Source of the DNA: an uncultured Bacteroidales bacterium
Lineage (GTDB): Bacteria; Bacteroidota; Bacteroidia; Bacteroidales; UBA932
Length of the DNA: 6,335 nucleotides
Reading direction: 5' to 3'
Assembly: GCA_946405485.1 (NCBI GenBank)
Contig: CAMJHJ010000142.1
Coordinates: 1-6,335, forward strand
How positions within the stretch are numbered: position 1 is the stretch's first letter; every line of letters starts with the position of its first letter. A program made the position numbers and the translations under genes. Of the stretch, positions 1-6,335 are shown one piece after another. Below the pieces are notes generated by a model. That model had not been told where the DNA came from. It saw only the letters and a list, made by a program, of their open reading frames with translations, and did no database searches.

Positions 1-2213
1 TTCTCGAATCCGGTCATCACGGGAATGTCCCGGGAGAAGATCTGGTCGTGGGTCTGGGAATAATAGGCGTCGAGGTCGAGCCGGATGCGTCCATCCAGCC
101 AGGAGGATTCGAATCCGACGTTGAGCGCATCGGTGGATTCCCAGCCGAGCTCGGGATTGCCCAGGCTGGCGGCAATCAGGCCGTAGTGGATCTCGCTGCC
201 GTTGAATTCATAGGTCTGGCCGCTGCCCTTGCCGCTCTGGATGGGGGACAGGGTACCGAACGCGGGAAGGCCCTGGTTGCCGTTGCGGCCCCAGGAGGCT
301 TTGAACTTGAGGTACTCCCAGCGGTCTTTCCAAGGCCAGAAAGCCTCGTTGCTGGGTGTCCAGGCTGCGCCGAAGGAGAAGAAGTTGCCCCATTTCCGGT
401 CTGCGCCGAAGAAGGACGATCCGTCCCGGCGATAGGAGGCCGTGGCGGAGTAGCGCCGGTCATAGGCATACATCACGCGAGCCAGGTAACCGACATTGCC
501 TGCGCTGCGGCCATCCTGCGAAAGCTCGATGAGCTCGGCCTTCTGGAGACCCGAGATGCCGAGCAGGGTGTTGCCGTTGGCGGCGAAATTGGTCCCCGTC
601 GTCTTGTCCATGTCGAACGTGGTGTAGTCCCGCGTGGAGACAAGGGCCACATCGACGCTGTGGCGGTCGAAGTCCCGTGCGTAACCCAGGATGGCGTCCA
701 GGACATAACCGTTGGTCTTTTCATGGGTGATGGCGCCGTTCGCCCGGGCCAGGTACCCCTGAAGGGTCGTCGGGGCGTAACGGGAGTCGTCAGAATAGGG
801 CCCTTCCTGCACGTAATAGTTCTCATAGGTGAAGTCTTCCGCGCGGCGGTCGATGTTGTGCAGCAAGTGATTGACCCGGAAGGTCAGGCCTTCGATCCAG
901 GGACACTTGACCAGGACCGAGGTGTTGAGCCGGTAGGTGTCGCGGTAGTCGACATTGTAGCGGTTGGTTGGATCCGCCTGCCAGAGGGGGTTCTGGTAAC
1001 CGTCACTCTGGGTGACCGGATACTTTTCCAGCGAAGTGCCGTCACTGCGCCAGGGCTGACCGTAAGGACTGATGAAATAGGCGGTCCCAATGTTGGCCGC
1101 GACACCGGAATAGTCCTGTCTGGTATAGGCTCCGTCCACGCTCAAGCGCAGCCAGGATGTCACGTCCGTGCTGAGTTTGCACAGGAGCGTCGGTCGGGTG
1201 AAATCGTCACCGATGACGATACCTTTATTGGAGGTCCAGGATCCGGAGAGATAATAGTTGACGCGTTTTCCGGCGCCCGACACGCTCAGCTGGTAGTCCT
1301 GTTTGAAACCGATGCGTGTGGCGAAATCCAGCCAGTCGGTGGTCTGGCCGGCCTCGAAATTGGCACGTTCCTGCGCCGTCATCCAGGACAAGTCCGTGGA
1401 CTGGGTGCGGTCCATCACGGCAATCAGATAGCCATCCTCCGTGAGCATCTTGGGCTTGTGCGACCAGGTCTGCAGGGCGGCGGAGGCGTTGAAGGAGATG
1501 GTCGGCTTCTCGGTGGTACCTTTCTTGGTCGTGATCAGGATGACGCCGTTGGCAGAACGGGAACCGAAGGCCGCGGCGCTGCTGGCGTCCTTCAAGACGT
1601 CGATGGTCGCGATATCGGCCGGATTGATCTCGTTGATGCCGCCGATATAAATCATGCCGTCCAGGACGATCAGGGGGGCGTTGGAACCGGAGATGGACCT
1701 TTGGCCGCGCATCTGCATCGAGGGCTGCCCTCCGGCATTGTTGACGGCGCCGATGTCCAGGCCTGCCACGTTGCCTTTGAGGGTCTCCAGGGCGTTGGAG
1801 TTGTTCATCAGGGCGATGGGGGAGTTCTCGACCCGCACGGATGAGACGCTTCCTACGAAGTCCTTGCGCTTGGCGGTACCATATCCGATGACGACTACTT
1901 CGTCGAGAGATTGCACGTCATCTTTCAGCGTGACATTGATGTCACTACGCCCTTGTACGGGAATGTCGGCATCGATGTATCCGAACATGGAGACCTTGAG
2001 GGTGGCGTCGGAAGGGACGTTGTCCAGCACGGCGAGGCCGTCCAAGTCCGTGACGGCTCCGCTGCGGGTGCCGGTGACCTGCACGTAGGCTCCGGGGAGT
2101 GTTTCACCGGAGGCGTCCCGTACGGTGACCCGGACGCTTTGGGCGGATGCAAGTACCGCTCCGCCTGTAAGCAGGAGGAGCGGCAGCAAGATTTTCAAAA
2201 GTTTAGTTGGCAT
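1..2213 (-). CDS. SusC/RagA-family TonB-dependent outer-membrane receptor (partial, C-terminus beyond window)
   Basis: Outer-membrane channel that, with a SusD-type lipoprotein, imports oligosaccharides or other nutrients using TonB energy. My minus-strand translation gives 737 uninterrupted codons from ATG at 2213 to the window edge. Residues 1-24 are a signal peptide ending ASA before Q25. Residues 26-100 form a carboxypeptidase-regulatory-like domain (GAYVQVTGTRSGAVTDLDG). DEVVVIGYG (104-112) is the hallmark segment before the plug. The plug (about 113-231) holds MRGQRSISGSNAPLIVLDG, INPADIATIDVLKDASS and FGSRSANGVILITTKKG. The barrel follows, with SYRRDGSSFFG near 590 and WGRNGNQG near 640. 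Family members run to about 1000 residues, so roughly a quarter is missing. There is no STN domain, so direct anti-sigma signalling is unlikely. The start lies inside the end of the preceding gene, and no upstream in-frame Met lies close by. A susD homologue would be expected next, below base 1. Substrate unknown. Confidence 0.96.
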   Translation of the reverse strand, partial: MPTKLLKILLPLLLLTGGAVLASAQSVRVTVRDASGETLPGAYVQVTGTRSGAVTDLDGLAVLDNVPSDATLKVSMFGYIDADIPVQGRSDINVTLKDDVQSLDEVVVIGYGTAKRKDFVGSVSSVRVENSPIALMNNSNALETLKGNVAGLDIGAVNNAGGQPSMQMRGQRSISGSNAPLIVLDGMIYIGGINEINPADIATIDVLKDASSAAAFGSRSANGVILITTKKGTTEKPTISFNASAALQTWSHKPKMLTEDGYLIAVMDRTQSTDLSWMTAQERANFEAGQTTDWLDFATRIGFKQDYQLSVSGAGKRVNYYLSGSWTSNKGIVIGDDFTRPTLLCKLSTDVTSWLRLSVDGAYTRQDYSGVAANIGTAYFISPYGQPWRSDGTSLEKYPVTQSDGYQNPLWQADPTNRYNVDYRDTYRLNTSVLVKCPWIEGLTFRVNHLLHNIDRRAEDFTYENYYVQEGPYSDDSRYAPTTLQGYLARANGAITHEKTNGYVLDAILGYARDFDRHSVDVALVSTRDYTTFDMDKTTGTNFAANGNTLLGISGLQKAELIELSQDGRSAGNVGYLARVMYAYDRRYSATASYRRDGSSFFGADRKWGNFFSFGAAWTPSNEAFWPWKDRWEYLKFKASWGRNGNQGLPAFGTLSPIQSGKGSGQTYEFNGSEIHYGLIAASLGNPELGWESTDALNVGFESSWLDGRIRLDLDAYYSQTHDQIFSRDIPVMTGFE
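2203..2213 (-). other. 11-bp overlap of beta-helix lipoprotein 3' end and SusC start (translational coupling)
   Basis: The SusC ATG (2213-2211) lies within the last codons of the preceding gene, which stops with TAA at 2205-2203 in another frame (ATGCCAACTAA). No Shine-Dalgarno sequence precedes the ATG. Such an overlap favours re-initiation by ribosomes finishing the upstream gene, and indicates one shared transcript. Confidence 0.8.
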
Positions 2214-3513
2214 GGGTGTCGTGTACGTACGAATAGAGATATCCGCCCTTGTCAGAGCAATTGATAAAACTTATTTGGGCTTGGTCATTTGCGAGGGTGA
2301 TCGGGCTGTCAGACTGGTAGTTACGCATGCGGCAGTTGACAGCCGTGATGATGACCCAGGTGTTTCCCTGGACCTTGAGGAAGTCGTAGGAAACACCCTG
2401 GTTGGTGATGGCTCCGTTGTTGCCGGAGAAGGCGTCTACGTTGGTGATGGAAATCTGGCCCTGGCCCTGGACGAGGAAGGGGTGGATGTCTTCTATCCGC
2501 TTGTCCGGAGAAACGTTGGCGATGATGGAGCCTTGGGCGACTTCCCAGATCCGGTTGAAAGGGGTGCCGCCGTCTTTAAACACGCCGTTGCAGACGCAGT
2601 CGAAGTTGAAATTGGTCAGCTGGCCATAAGAGTCGGCGCCCAGATAAATACCGCCGTAGTTGCCGAAGGTGAAGATGTCCATCACCTGGGCGTTGTCGGT
2701 GTGATTGATCCAATAGGTATATTTTCGCTGGTTGACAGCGTAATCATTCATGTCTTTGGTATAGTCGCCCCGGAACTCGCGCATGATGGCCGGGTTGACG
2801 TGGCAGTGCAGGATGCGGGGGATGTCGTAGCAGTAATCAATCGCAATGAACTGTCCGCCAAGCGGATAGCCATAGCAGTGCTCGAAGAGGATCTGCTCGC
2901 AGGGATGGTTTTTCTGTGCCCTGAAGTCCATCGCGAAGGTGGCTCCGTAAAAGGTCAGGCATGAGAGGGTCACTCCGTGGACGGCCTGGTCCTGGGAGAC
3001 CTGGATGGTCGGGGGATAGGTGATAATCTTGGAAGCGTCGTTGTGGGGCTGGTCCGCGTAGTAGAACTGGATGCCCCGGATCTGAGAGGCGGACTGGACT
3101 GTGATGAAGGGATGGTTGGTGTCCGTGATGACAAATAGCGAGCCGGTAGGCTTTCCGTTGGAAACCGTGCCGCGGCCGGTCGGTCCGTGGACGCCGACGA
3201 GGGACACGTTCTTTTTCAAGATGATGCCGCTTTGGATGGGATAACCGCCTTCGACGGGTTCTACATAGAGTGCCGCGCCGCGGCTGGACGCCCAGTCGAT
3301 GGCGTTCTGAAGCCGGACCTTGTTGACGGCCGGGCTGTTGGTCGGAAGCACCTCGAAGGACTGGATGGAATAGGCCATGGACTTGTTCCCATCTTCCGAC
3401 TCGACGGGTACCTCGACGATTTCATAAACGGTGTTCTCGATGGTCTCCCGGATGATCTTGGTACAGGACACCAGGGTAAGGATCACCAGCAGCAGTGCGG
3501 ACTTTGTTCTCAT
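2203..3513 (-). CDS. Lipoprotein with predicted right-handed beta-helix (pectate-lyase-3/GH28-related-like) fold
   Basis: A 436-residue lipoprotein. Residues 1-17 are a short lipoprotein signal (MRTKSALLLVILTLVSC) with lipid-bearing Cys17, then an acidic linker (about 30-45). Residues 62-110 (RLQNAIDWASSRGAALYVEP, then SGIILKKNVSLVGVHGP) match the start pattern of pectate-lyase-3/GH28-related proteins: an index-like helix, a short beta strand and 'V.L.G..GP'. The rest is rich in short strand-turn repeats (ISITNVDAFSGNNGAIT, AQISFINCSDKGG), as expected for a parallel beta-helix. The family includes polysaccharide lyases, hydrolases and non-catalytic tail-spike-like proteins. I see no catalytic residues I can assign, so activity is open. 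Nine cysteines besides Cys17 are unusual. The gene lies 83 bp after the BIG2 lipoprotein gene, behind a terminator-like hairpin, and overlaps the SusC start by 11 bp, implying a job tied to that transporter. The fold assignment rests on pattern, not on a search. Confidence 0.85.
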   Translation of the reverse strand: MRTKSALLLVILTLVSCTKIIRETIENTVYEIVEVPVESEDGNKSMAYSIQSFEVLPTNSPAVNKVRLQNAIDWASSRGAALYVEPVEGGYPIQSGIILKKNVSLVGVHGPTGRGTVSNGKPTGSLFVITDTNHPFITVQSASQIRGIQFYYADQPHNDASKIITYPPTIQVSQDQAVHGVTLSCLTFYGATFAMDFRAQKNHPCEQILFEHCYGYPLGGQFIAIDYCYDIPRILHCHVNPAIMREFRGDYTKDMNDYAVNQRKYTYWINHTDNAQVMDIFTFGNYGGIYLGADSYGQLTNFNFDCVCNGVFKDGGTPFNRIWEVAQGSIIANVSPDKRIEDIHPFLVQGQGQISITNVDAFSGNNGAITNQGVSYDFLKVQGNTWVIITAVNCRMRNYQSDSPITLANDQAQISFINCSDKGGYLYSYVHDTHAN

Positions 3514-3596
3514 AATCTTAGTTTCTTTTTTAGAAAAGGGTGGCCGGGTTTCCGGCCACCCTTGGGAAAAACAGGTTCAGGTTTCAGTAAGGGGTC
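3514..3596 (-). other. 83-bp intergenic leader between BIG2 lipoprotein and beta-helix lipoprotein genes
   Basis: Apart from the hairpin, the minus-strand leader has a pyrimidine-rich stretch (CTGTTTTTCCC) before the stem and an A-rich stretch (CTAAAAAAGAAACTAAGATT) just before the ATG. There is no Shine-Dalgarno sequence, and the A-rich stretch is what Bacteroidota leaders usually show in its place. I see no match to the Bacteroides promoter pattern (TTTG near -33, TAnnTTTG near -7), so a separate promoter here is not supported. Confidence 0.5.
3534..3563 (-). terminator. Perfect hairpin with U run: intrinsic terminator or intra-operon attenuator
   Basis: Bases 3552-3563 and 3536-3547 form a perfect 12-bp inverted repeat (AAGGGTGGCCGG and CCGGCCACCCTT) around a 4-base loop. 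Read on the minus strand, the stem runs into TTTTCT (the last stem Ts plus 3535-3532); the plus strand has no T run after it, so it acts, if at all, on minus-strand transcription. It begins 33 nt after the BIG2 lipoprotein stop and ends about 22 nt before the ATG of the beta-helix lipoprotein. The U run is short, so partial read-through is plausible. Stability was not calculated. Confidence 0.75.
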
Positions 3597-5576
3597 TTAC
3601 TTTTTCACGATACGGATATCGTCGATCTTGTAGGTGTGGAATCCATTAGGAGTTGCAGCGCTACCCTGCGGTGTGAAGACGGCGCGGATGTAGTTGATGT
3701 TGTGGATATCCCAATTCTCCTTACCGGATGCATACGGAGTATTGAAATCGTGCTCGACCAGGTTCCACCCGTCCTTGAGATCCAATTCATTGGGACCCCA
3801 ACTGTGCTCATAACCCTGACCGTCATTGACGTTCGTGGTCGTCTCAAAACGGAGATGGAAGTTCTTGTAGTATGCAGCATCGTCGACATAGAACCAGAAC
3901 CTCAGTTTCGCGTTGCTTTCGTCCATGTCGGCAGGCATCGAGTAAGCATAGTAAGGACCGGCTCCTTTTGCACGGATCCAGAGGTTGGCGATGGGGCCTA
4001 CATGGAGGTAATCCGCTACAGAGATACATCCCGCACCTTGTTTCTTATCCTTAGTGTCAAGGACATAGCAAGGGACGACATCGACCTGTCCGCTGCCCAG
4101 CCAGATGTTGAGGTTGTCGCAAGGATCGAATTCCGTCCAGTCGATGACACGGACATCATCGAAGGTGTAGTTGATCGTCGGCAGGTTAGGACGCTGGCTG
4201 GGATCACGGAACAGACGGAAGTAGTTGACGTTCTTGGGACGGAACGCACCGAGATTACCTCCCTTGCGATACTGGTCGCACATCGTGAACGGAACCACTA
4301 TGTTGTTCCAGCCCTTCTTGAGGACGAGCTTGACATCCGGGAAAGCCGCTGGTGCATTGGCATTCCAATACTGCCAAGGGAAGGTCAGTTCTTCATTATC
4401 AGACGTGCCAGAACTAGTCAACTCCATTTCACCGGCGCCATTCATAAAGATATTGGTCGGCTCGTCGACATACAGGCGGATGAAGAGTGCGGGATTCTCA
4501 ACGGAGGAGACGTCGACGTTGTCGAATTTGGCTTCCAGGATCTTGTAATCATTGCCTTCGCAGGTACCGCCGAGACGCTGTGTCCCTTCGACGAAACCAT
4601 CCTTGAGGACGATGTTGCTGCCGCCGGCGCCGCCTTTCAGTTTGCGGAAATAGCCCTTCTTATCGCCATCGTCAAAGGTGATCTGAGAGCAGTCGAAGAG
4701 TTGGATACCGTGGGTATACTCAAGCGGGGTCGGGCAGGCCGGAATGACCGTGACATCGAAACTCACGGAAGAACCGCTTCCGTCAGTGATGGTAACCTTA
4801 GTCTTGCCTTCAGCGACACCGGTGATCTTCATACCGTCCACGGATGCGACTCCAGGATTCTCTGAAGTCATGGTCGGGGACTCCACATCTTCACGCTCGC
4901 CGTATTTGTCAACGGTGCCATACCAGACTGCCTGGTTGACTGCCGCGCCGACGCGAGTGGTGGGATTCTTGAATTTCACGAACATCGGCTTGGGCTCGAA
5001 GACGGTGACAACGCAAGGCGCGCTCTTGACACCGCTCTCATCGGCCGCTTCGGCGGTGATGTTGGCAGTACCGGGAGCGACGGCGGTCACCTTACCGTTC
5101 TCGACGGTCGCGACCTTGGTGTCGCTGGAGACCCACTTGGGGTGGTTGTAAGTGGCGTCGGAAGGTGTGATAACAGCCTCAAGCTGGAAGGTCTCGGCGG
5201 GTTTGAGCCGGATGGCGGTCTCGTTTAGCTCGATCTTGGAGACAGGTATTACCTTCTTGACGACAGAAACCTGGCAGGTGGCGGTCACGCCGCTGCCGTC
5301 CGTTGCGGCGACGGTGATCTTGGCTTCACCCGGAGCGACGGCGGTGACATCACCGCTGCCGGTAACCGTGGCGACGGAAGTGTTGCCAGAAGTCCAGGTT
5401 ACCTCCGGATTGGTGGCCTCTTTCGGGGAAACGATGGCAGAAATGTGCTGCGTATCACCCTCGACCATGTTCAGAGTGGTCTCGCTCAGCTTGATGCTGC
5501 TGACCAGGACCGGCTTGGGCTGGCAACCGACCAGCAGGGCGGCTGCAGCGACCAGAGCAAATAAAATCTTTTTCAT
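3597..5576 (-). CDS. BIG2 Ig-like domain lipoprotein with two C-terminal beta-sandwich (carbohydrate-binding-like) modules
   Basis: A 659-residue protein, probably displayed on the cell surface. Residues 1-18 are a lipoprotein signal (MKKILFALVAAAALLVGC) with Cys18 as the lipid site. Two bacterial Ig-like group 2 (BIG2) domains follow, at about 24-106 and 110-193, each with the hallmark VTAVAPG-A-IT core and 'VTW/KW..s.t.VATV'. A third, divergent Ig-like domain (about 197-278) keeps 'PGVASVDGMKITGVAEGKTKVTI'. Residues 285-480 and 481-657 are two related modules, each ending in 'L..GWN...', then '(N)(V/I)NY(F/I)R', then '(D)D(V/I)R'. The same module occurs in the neighbouring upstream gene. 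The plan of lipid anchor, Ig spacers and C-terminal modules resembles surface glycan-binding proteins of polysaccharide-utilisation loci, so glycan binding is my inference; no catalytic motif is seen. An adhesin-like role is the alternative. The start is clear from the signal peptide. Confidence 0.9.
   Translation of the reverse strand: MKKILFALVAAAALLVGCQPKPVLVSSIKLSETTLNMVEGDTQHISAIVSPKEATNPEVTWTSGNTSVATVTGSGDVTAVAPGEAKITVAATDGSGVTATCQVSVVKKVIPVSKIELNETAIRLKPAETFQLEAVITPSDATYNHPKWVSSDTKVATVENGKVTAVAPGTANITAEAADESGVKSAPCVVTVFEPKPMFVKFKNPTTRVGAAVNQAVWYGTVDKYGEREDVESPTMTSENPGVASVDGMKITGVAEGKTKVTITDGSGSSVSFDVTVIPACPTPLEYTHGIQLFDCSQITFDDGDKKGYFRKLKGGAGGSNIVLKDGFVEGTQRLGGTCEGNDYKILEAKFDNVDVSSVENPALFIRLYVDEPTNIFMNGAGEMELTSSGTSDNEELTFPWQYWNANAPAAFPDVKLVLKKGWNNIVVPFTMCDQYRKGGNLGAFRPKNVNYFRLFRDPSQRPNLPTINYTFDDVRVIDWTEFDPCDNLNIWLGSGQVDVVPCYVLDTKDKKQGAGCISVADYLHVGPIANLWIRAKGAGPYYAYSMPADMDESNAKLRFWFYVDDAAYYKNFHLRFETTTNVNDGQGYEHSWGPNELDLKDGWNLVEHDFNTPYASGKENWDIHNINYIRAVFTPQGSAATPNGFHTYKIDDIRIVKK
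3606..4724 (-). repeat. Two diverged copies of a beta-sandwich-like module in the BIG2 lipoprotein
   Basis: Module A (residues 285-480, bases 4137-4724) and module B (481-657, bases 3606-4136) share three ordered blocks. In A they are LKKGWNNIVVPF (419-430), NVNYFRLF (449-456) and FDDVRV (472-477). In B they are LKDGWNLVEHDF (600-611), NINYIRAV (626-633) and IDDIRIV (651-657). Module B opens with DPCDNLNIW, matching SCDDIAGW at the start of the second module in the upstream gene. The homology is visible at protein level only. Confidence 0.75.
4998..5507 (-). repeat. Two tandem BIG2 Ig-like repeats within the BIG2 lipoprotein
   Basis: Residues 24-106 and 110-193 are direct repeats with a period of 86 residues (258 bp). 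The cores are alike in DNA too: on the plus strand, GGAGCGACGGCGGT occurs near 5074-5087 and again near 5332-5345, both encoding the VTAVAPG turn. This indicates internal duplication. The third Ig-like domain (4743-4988) is more diverged. Confidence 0.85.
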
Positions 5577-5618
5577 AGATGAAAGGATTAATGTTAATAA
5601 TATGGGTTGTGAATAAAA
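5577..5618 (-). other. 42-bp A/T-rich intergenic spacer before the BIG2 lipoprotein gene
   Basis: This short spacer holds neither an inverted repeat nor a T run nor a TAnnTTTG promoter match, which supports simple read-through from the upstream modular gene. The leader (ending AATCCTTTCATCT before the ATG) has no Shine-Dalgarno sequence. Confidence 0.5.
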
Positions 5619-6335
5619 TTAATCATCAAAGTCCGCGAGGGACATGTCCGTACCTTCCTTGTAGAAGCGCAGGCGGTCCACCTTGACCGTGACGGATCCG
5701 GCCGGGGCGCTGGTCTGGCGGTAGATGCGGAACCAGTTCATGGAGCGGAGGTCGATTTCTCCGCCGGCAGCCGTGGCATCGGAGAGCTTGAGGTCTACCT
5801 TGTTCCAGCCGTCCTGCAGGGTCGGGAGCTTCCAGTTGAGTTCCTGGGTGTCAGCCTTGCCGCCGCTGCCGATCTCGACCTGATTGTCTACGCCGTTGAA
5901 GGCAGAGGCGTCAGAGACATAAAGCCAGAACTGGAAATGGCCGCCGGCAAAAGGTGTCGGCACGATGATTCGGCTCCAGGTCTTCTGGAGGCGGAGTCCG
6001 GACGCTCCGTTGACCGTGGAAACGGCGCCTTCGCCTTCCTGGGTGTCAGATTCGTCAAGTTTCAGGGCTCCGGCGGACTGCCAGCCGGCTATGTCGTCGC
6101 AGCTCTCGACCATGGTCTTATAATAGAAACGGATCTCGTCGAACTTGACGGTCGTGGGACCATTGGATTCATGCAGATGGTAGAAACGGAACCAGTTGAT
6201 CCGTTTGCGGCGCAGTTCTCCGATATAGTTGCCTTCAGGCAGGGAAAGGTCGAGGGTCTGCCAGCCGTTGCGGAGCTCAAATTGGCCGAAGATCCAGGCG
6301 CATTCCTCATCATCGAAGATGCCATTGGATCCGAT
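5619..6335 (-). CDS. Tandem-module protein related to the C-terminal half of the BIG2 lipoprotein (partial, N-terminus beyond window)
   Basis: The frame is open from the stop codon at 5619-5621 to the window edge (238 residues), so the Met codon at 6113 is internal and not the start. The protein holds the end of one module (residues 1-72) and a whole second one (about 75-225). They align with a period of about 152-154 residues: IGSNG at 1-5 with IGSGG at 155-159, LRNGWQTLDLSL at 21-32 with LQDGWNKVDLKL at 173-184, INWFRFY at 46-52 with MNWFRIY at 199-205, and TVKFDEIRFY at 62-71 with TVKVDRLRFY at 216-225. The strand-rich 'FQFWLYVSDAS' and 'KVDRLRFY' patterns suggest a jelly-roll or galactose-binding-like fold, as in many carbohydrate-binding modules. 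I do not recognise the family by name. The gene ends 42 bp before the BIG2 lipoprotein gene, same strand, and probably shares its operon. A signal peptide, if present, lies outside the window. Confidence 0.85.
   Translation of the reverse strand: MGSNGIFDDEECAWIFGQFELRNGWQTLDLSLPEGNYIGELRRKRINWFRFYHLHESNGPTTVKFDEIRFYYKTMVESCDDIAGWQSAGALKLDESDTQEGEGAVSTVNGASGLRLQKTWSRIIVPTPFAGGHFQFWLYVSDASAFNGVDNQVEIGSGGKADTQELNWKLPTLQDGWNKVDLKLSDATAAGGEIDLRSMNWFRIYRQTSAPAGSVTVKVDRLRFYKEGTDMSLADFDD
5646..6335 (-). repeat. Tandem copies (one partial, one full) of the same module in the upstream gene
   Basis: The end of a first copy (6120-6335) and a full second copy (about 5646-6113) repeat every 152-154 residues, with the blocks IGS(N/G)G, L..GW..(L/V)DL.L, (I/M)NWFR(F/I)Y and TVK.D.(I/L)RFY in the same order. 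They are closer to each other than to the copies in the BIG2 lipoprotein, so a local duplication within this gene is likely. Further copies may lie beyond the window. Confidence 0.8.

Noticed and set aside
48..1844. A 598-codon open frame on the plus strand.
   Set aside because: It lies antisense to the SusC-family gene, whose translation shows all family hallmarks. The plus-strand product is low in complexity (Gly/Val/Ala/Asp rich), with no signal or domain, as expected from an antisense frame in GC-rich coding DNA.
2223..2230. Palindrome GTACGTAC just upstream of the SusC ATG, considered as an operator.
   Set aside because: It is only 8 bp with no extension on either side and lies inside coding sequence; palindromes this short are common by chance.
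2125..2964. A 279-codon open frame on the plus strand.
   Set aside because: It runs antisense across the junction of the beta-helix and SusC genes, which are both convincing; its product resembles no known pattern.
2203..3513. Naming the beta-helix protein a pectate lyase or a polygalacturonase.
   Set aside because: The N-terminal pattern supports only the fold superfamily. No catalytic Asp, Arg or His arrangement can be assigned by eye, and many proteins of this fold are not pectin-degrading.
3636..4865. A 409-codon open frame on the plus strand.
   Set aside because: It is antisense to the BIG2 lipoprotein gene, with no recognisable domain and no plausible leader. The minus-strand reading has a lipobox and repeat domains.
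5619..6113. Treating the Met codon at 6113 as the start of a separate 164-residue gene.
   Set aside because: The same frame stays open to the window edge and encodes the end of a homologous module just upstream, with no signal peptide at 6113, so this Met is internal.
1..6335. CRISPR arrays, tRNA or rRNA genes, insertion sequences and phage genes.
   Set aside because: No regularly spaced short repeats, no transposase or integrase motifs and no RNA-gene-like segments were seen; nearly all of the window is accounted for by four same-strand genes.

Overview
The window looks like part of a glycan-uptake (polysaccharide-utilisation-type) locus from a member of the Bacteroidota, most likely Bacteroidales. 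The main evidence is a textbook SusC/RagA TonB-dependent receptor, preceded by genes for lipoproteins with Bacteroidota-style lipoboxes and by a protein built from related modules. Leaders are A/T-rich and lack a clear Shine-Dalgarno sequence, which is also usual in this phylum. The coding DNA appears fairly GC-rich (not counted), so a GC-richer gut lineage fits better than classical Bacteroides; this is inference only.

All four genes lie on the minus strand, so the locus reads from base 6335 towards base 1. (1) At 5619-6335 is the 3' part of a gene made of tandem beta-sandwich-like modules; its start lies outside the window. (2) At 3597-5576 is a complete 659-residue lipoprotein with two BIG2 Ig-like domains, a degenerate third Ig-like domain and two C-terminal modules related to those of gene 1. 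(3) At 2203-3513 is a 436-residue lipoprotein with a predicted right-handed beta-helix (pectate-lyase-like) fold. (4) At 1-2213 is a SusC-family receptor, complete at its N-terminus and cut by the window edge after 737 codons. There is no other gene of substance; the long plus-strand open frames are antisense shadows.

Spacing suggests co-transcription: 42 bp between genes 1 and 2, 83 bp between genes 2 and 3, and an 11-bp overlap between genes 3 and 4. The 83-bp gap carries a perfect 12-bp-stem hairpin followed by a short U run, a terminator-like element about 22 nt before the start codon of gene 3. It may divide the operon or tune expression of its second half.

A plausible joint role, inferred from family knowledge, is that the modular proteins (surface display is supported directly only for gene 2) and the beta-helix protein capture or process a glycan at the cell surface, and the SusC channel imports it. 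No SusD, glycoside hydrolase or regulator is visible, and the substrate cannot be told. The order (lipoproteins before SusC) is the reverse of the usual SusC-SusD-binding protein order. The modules shared by genes 1 and 2 are the least familiar part of the window.
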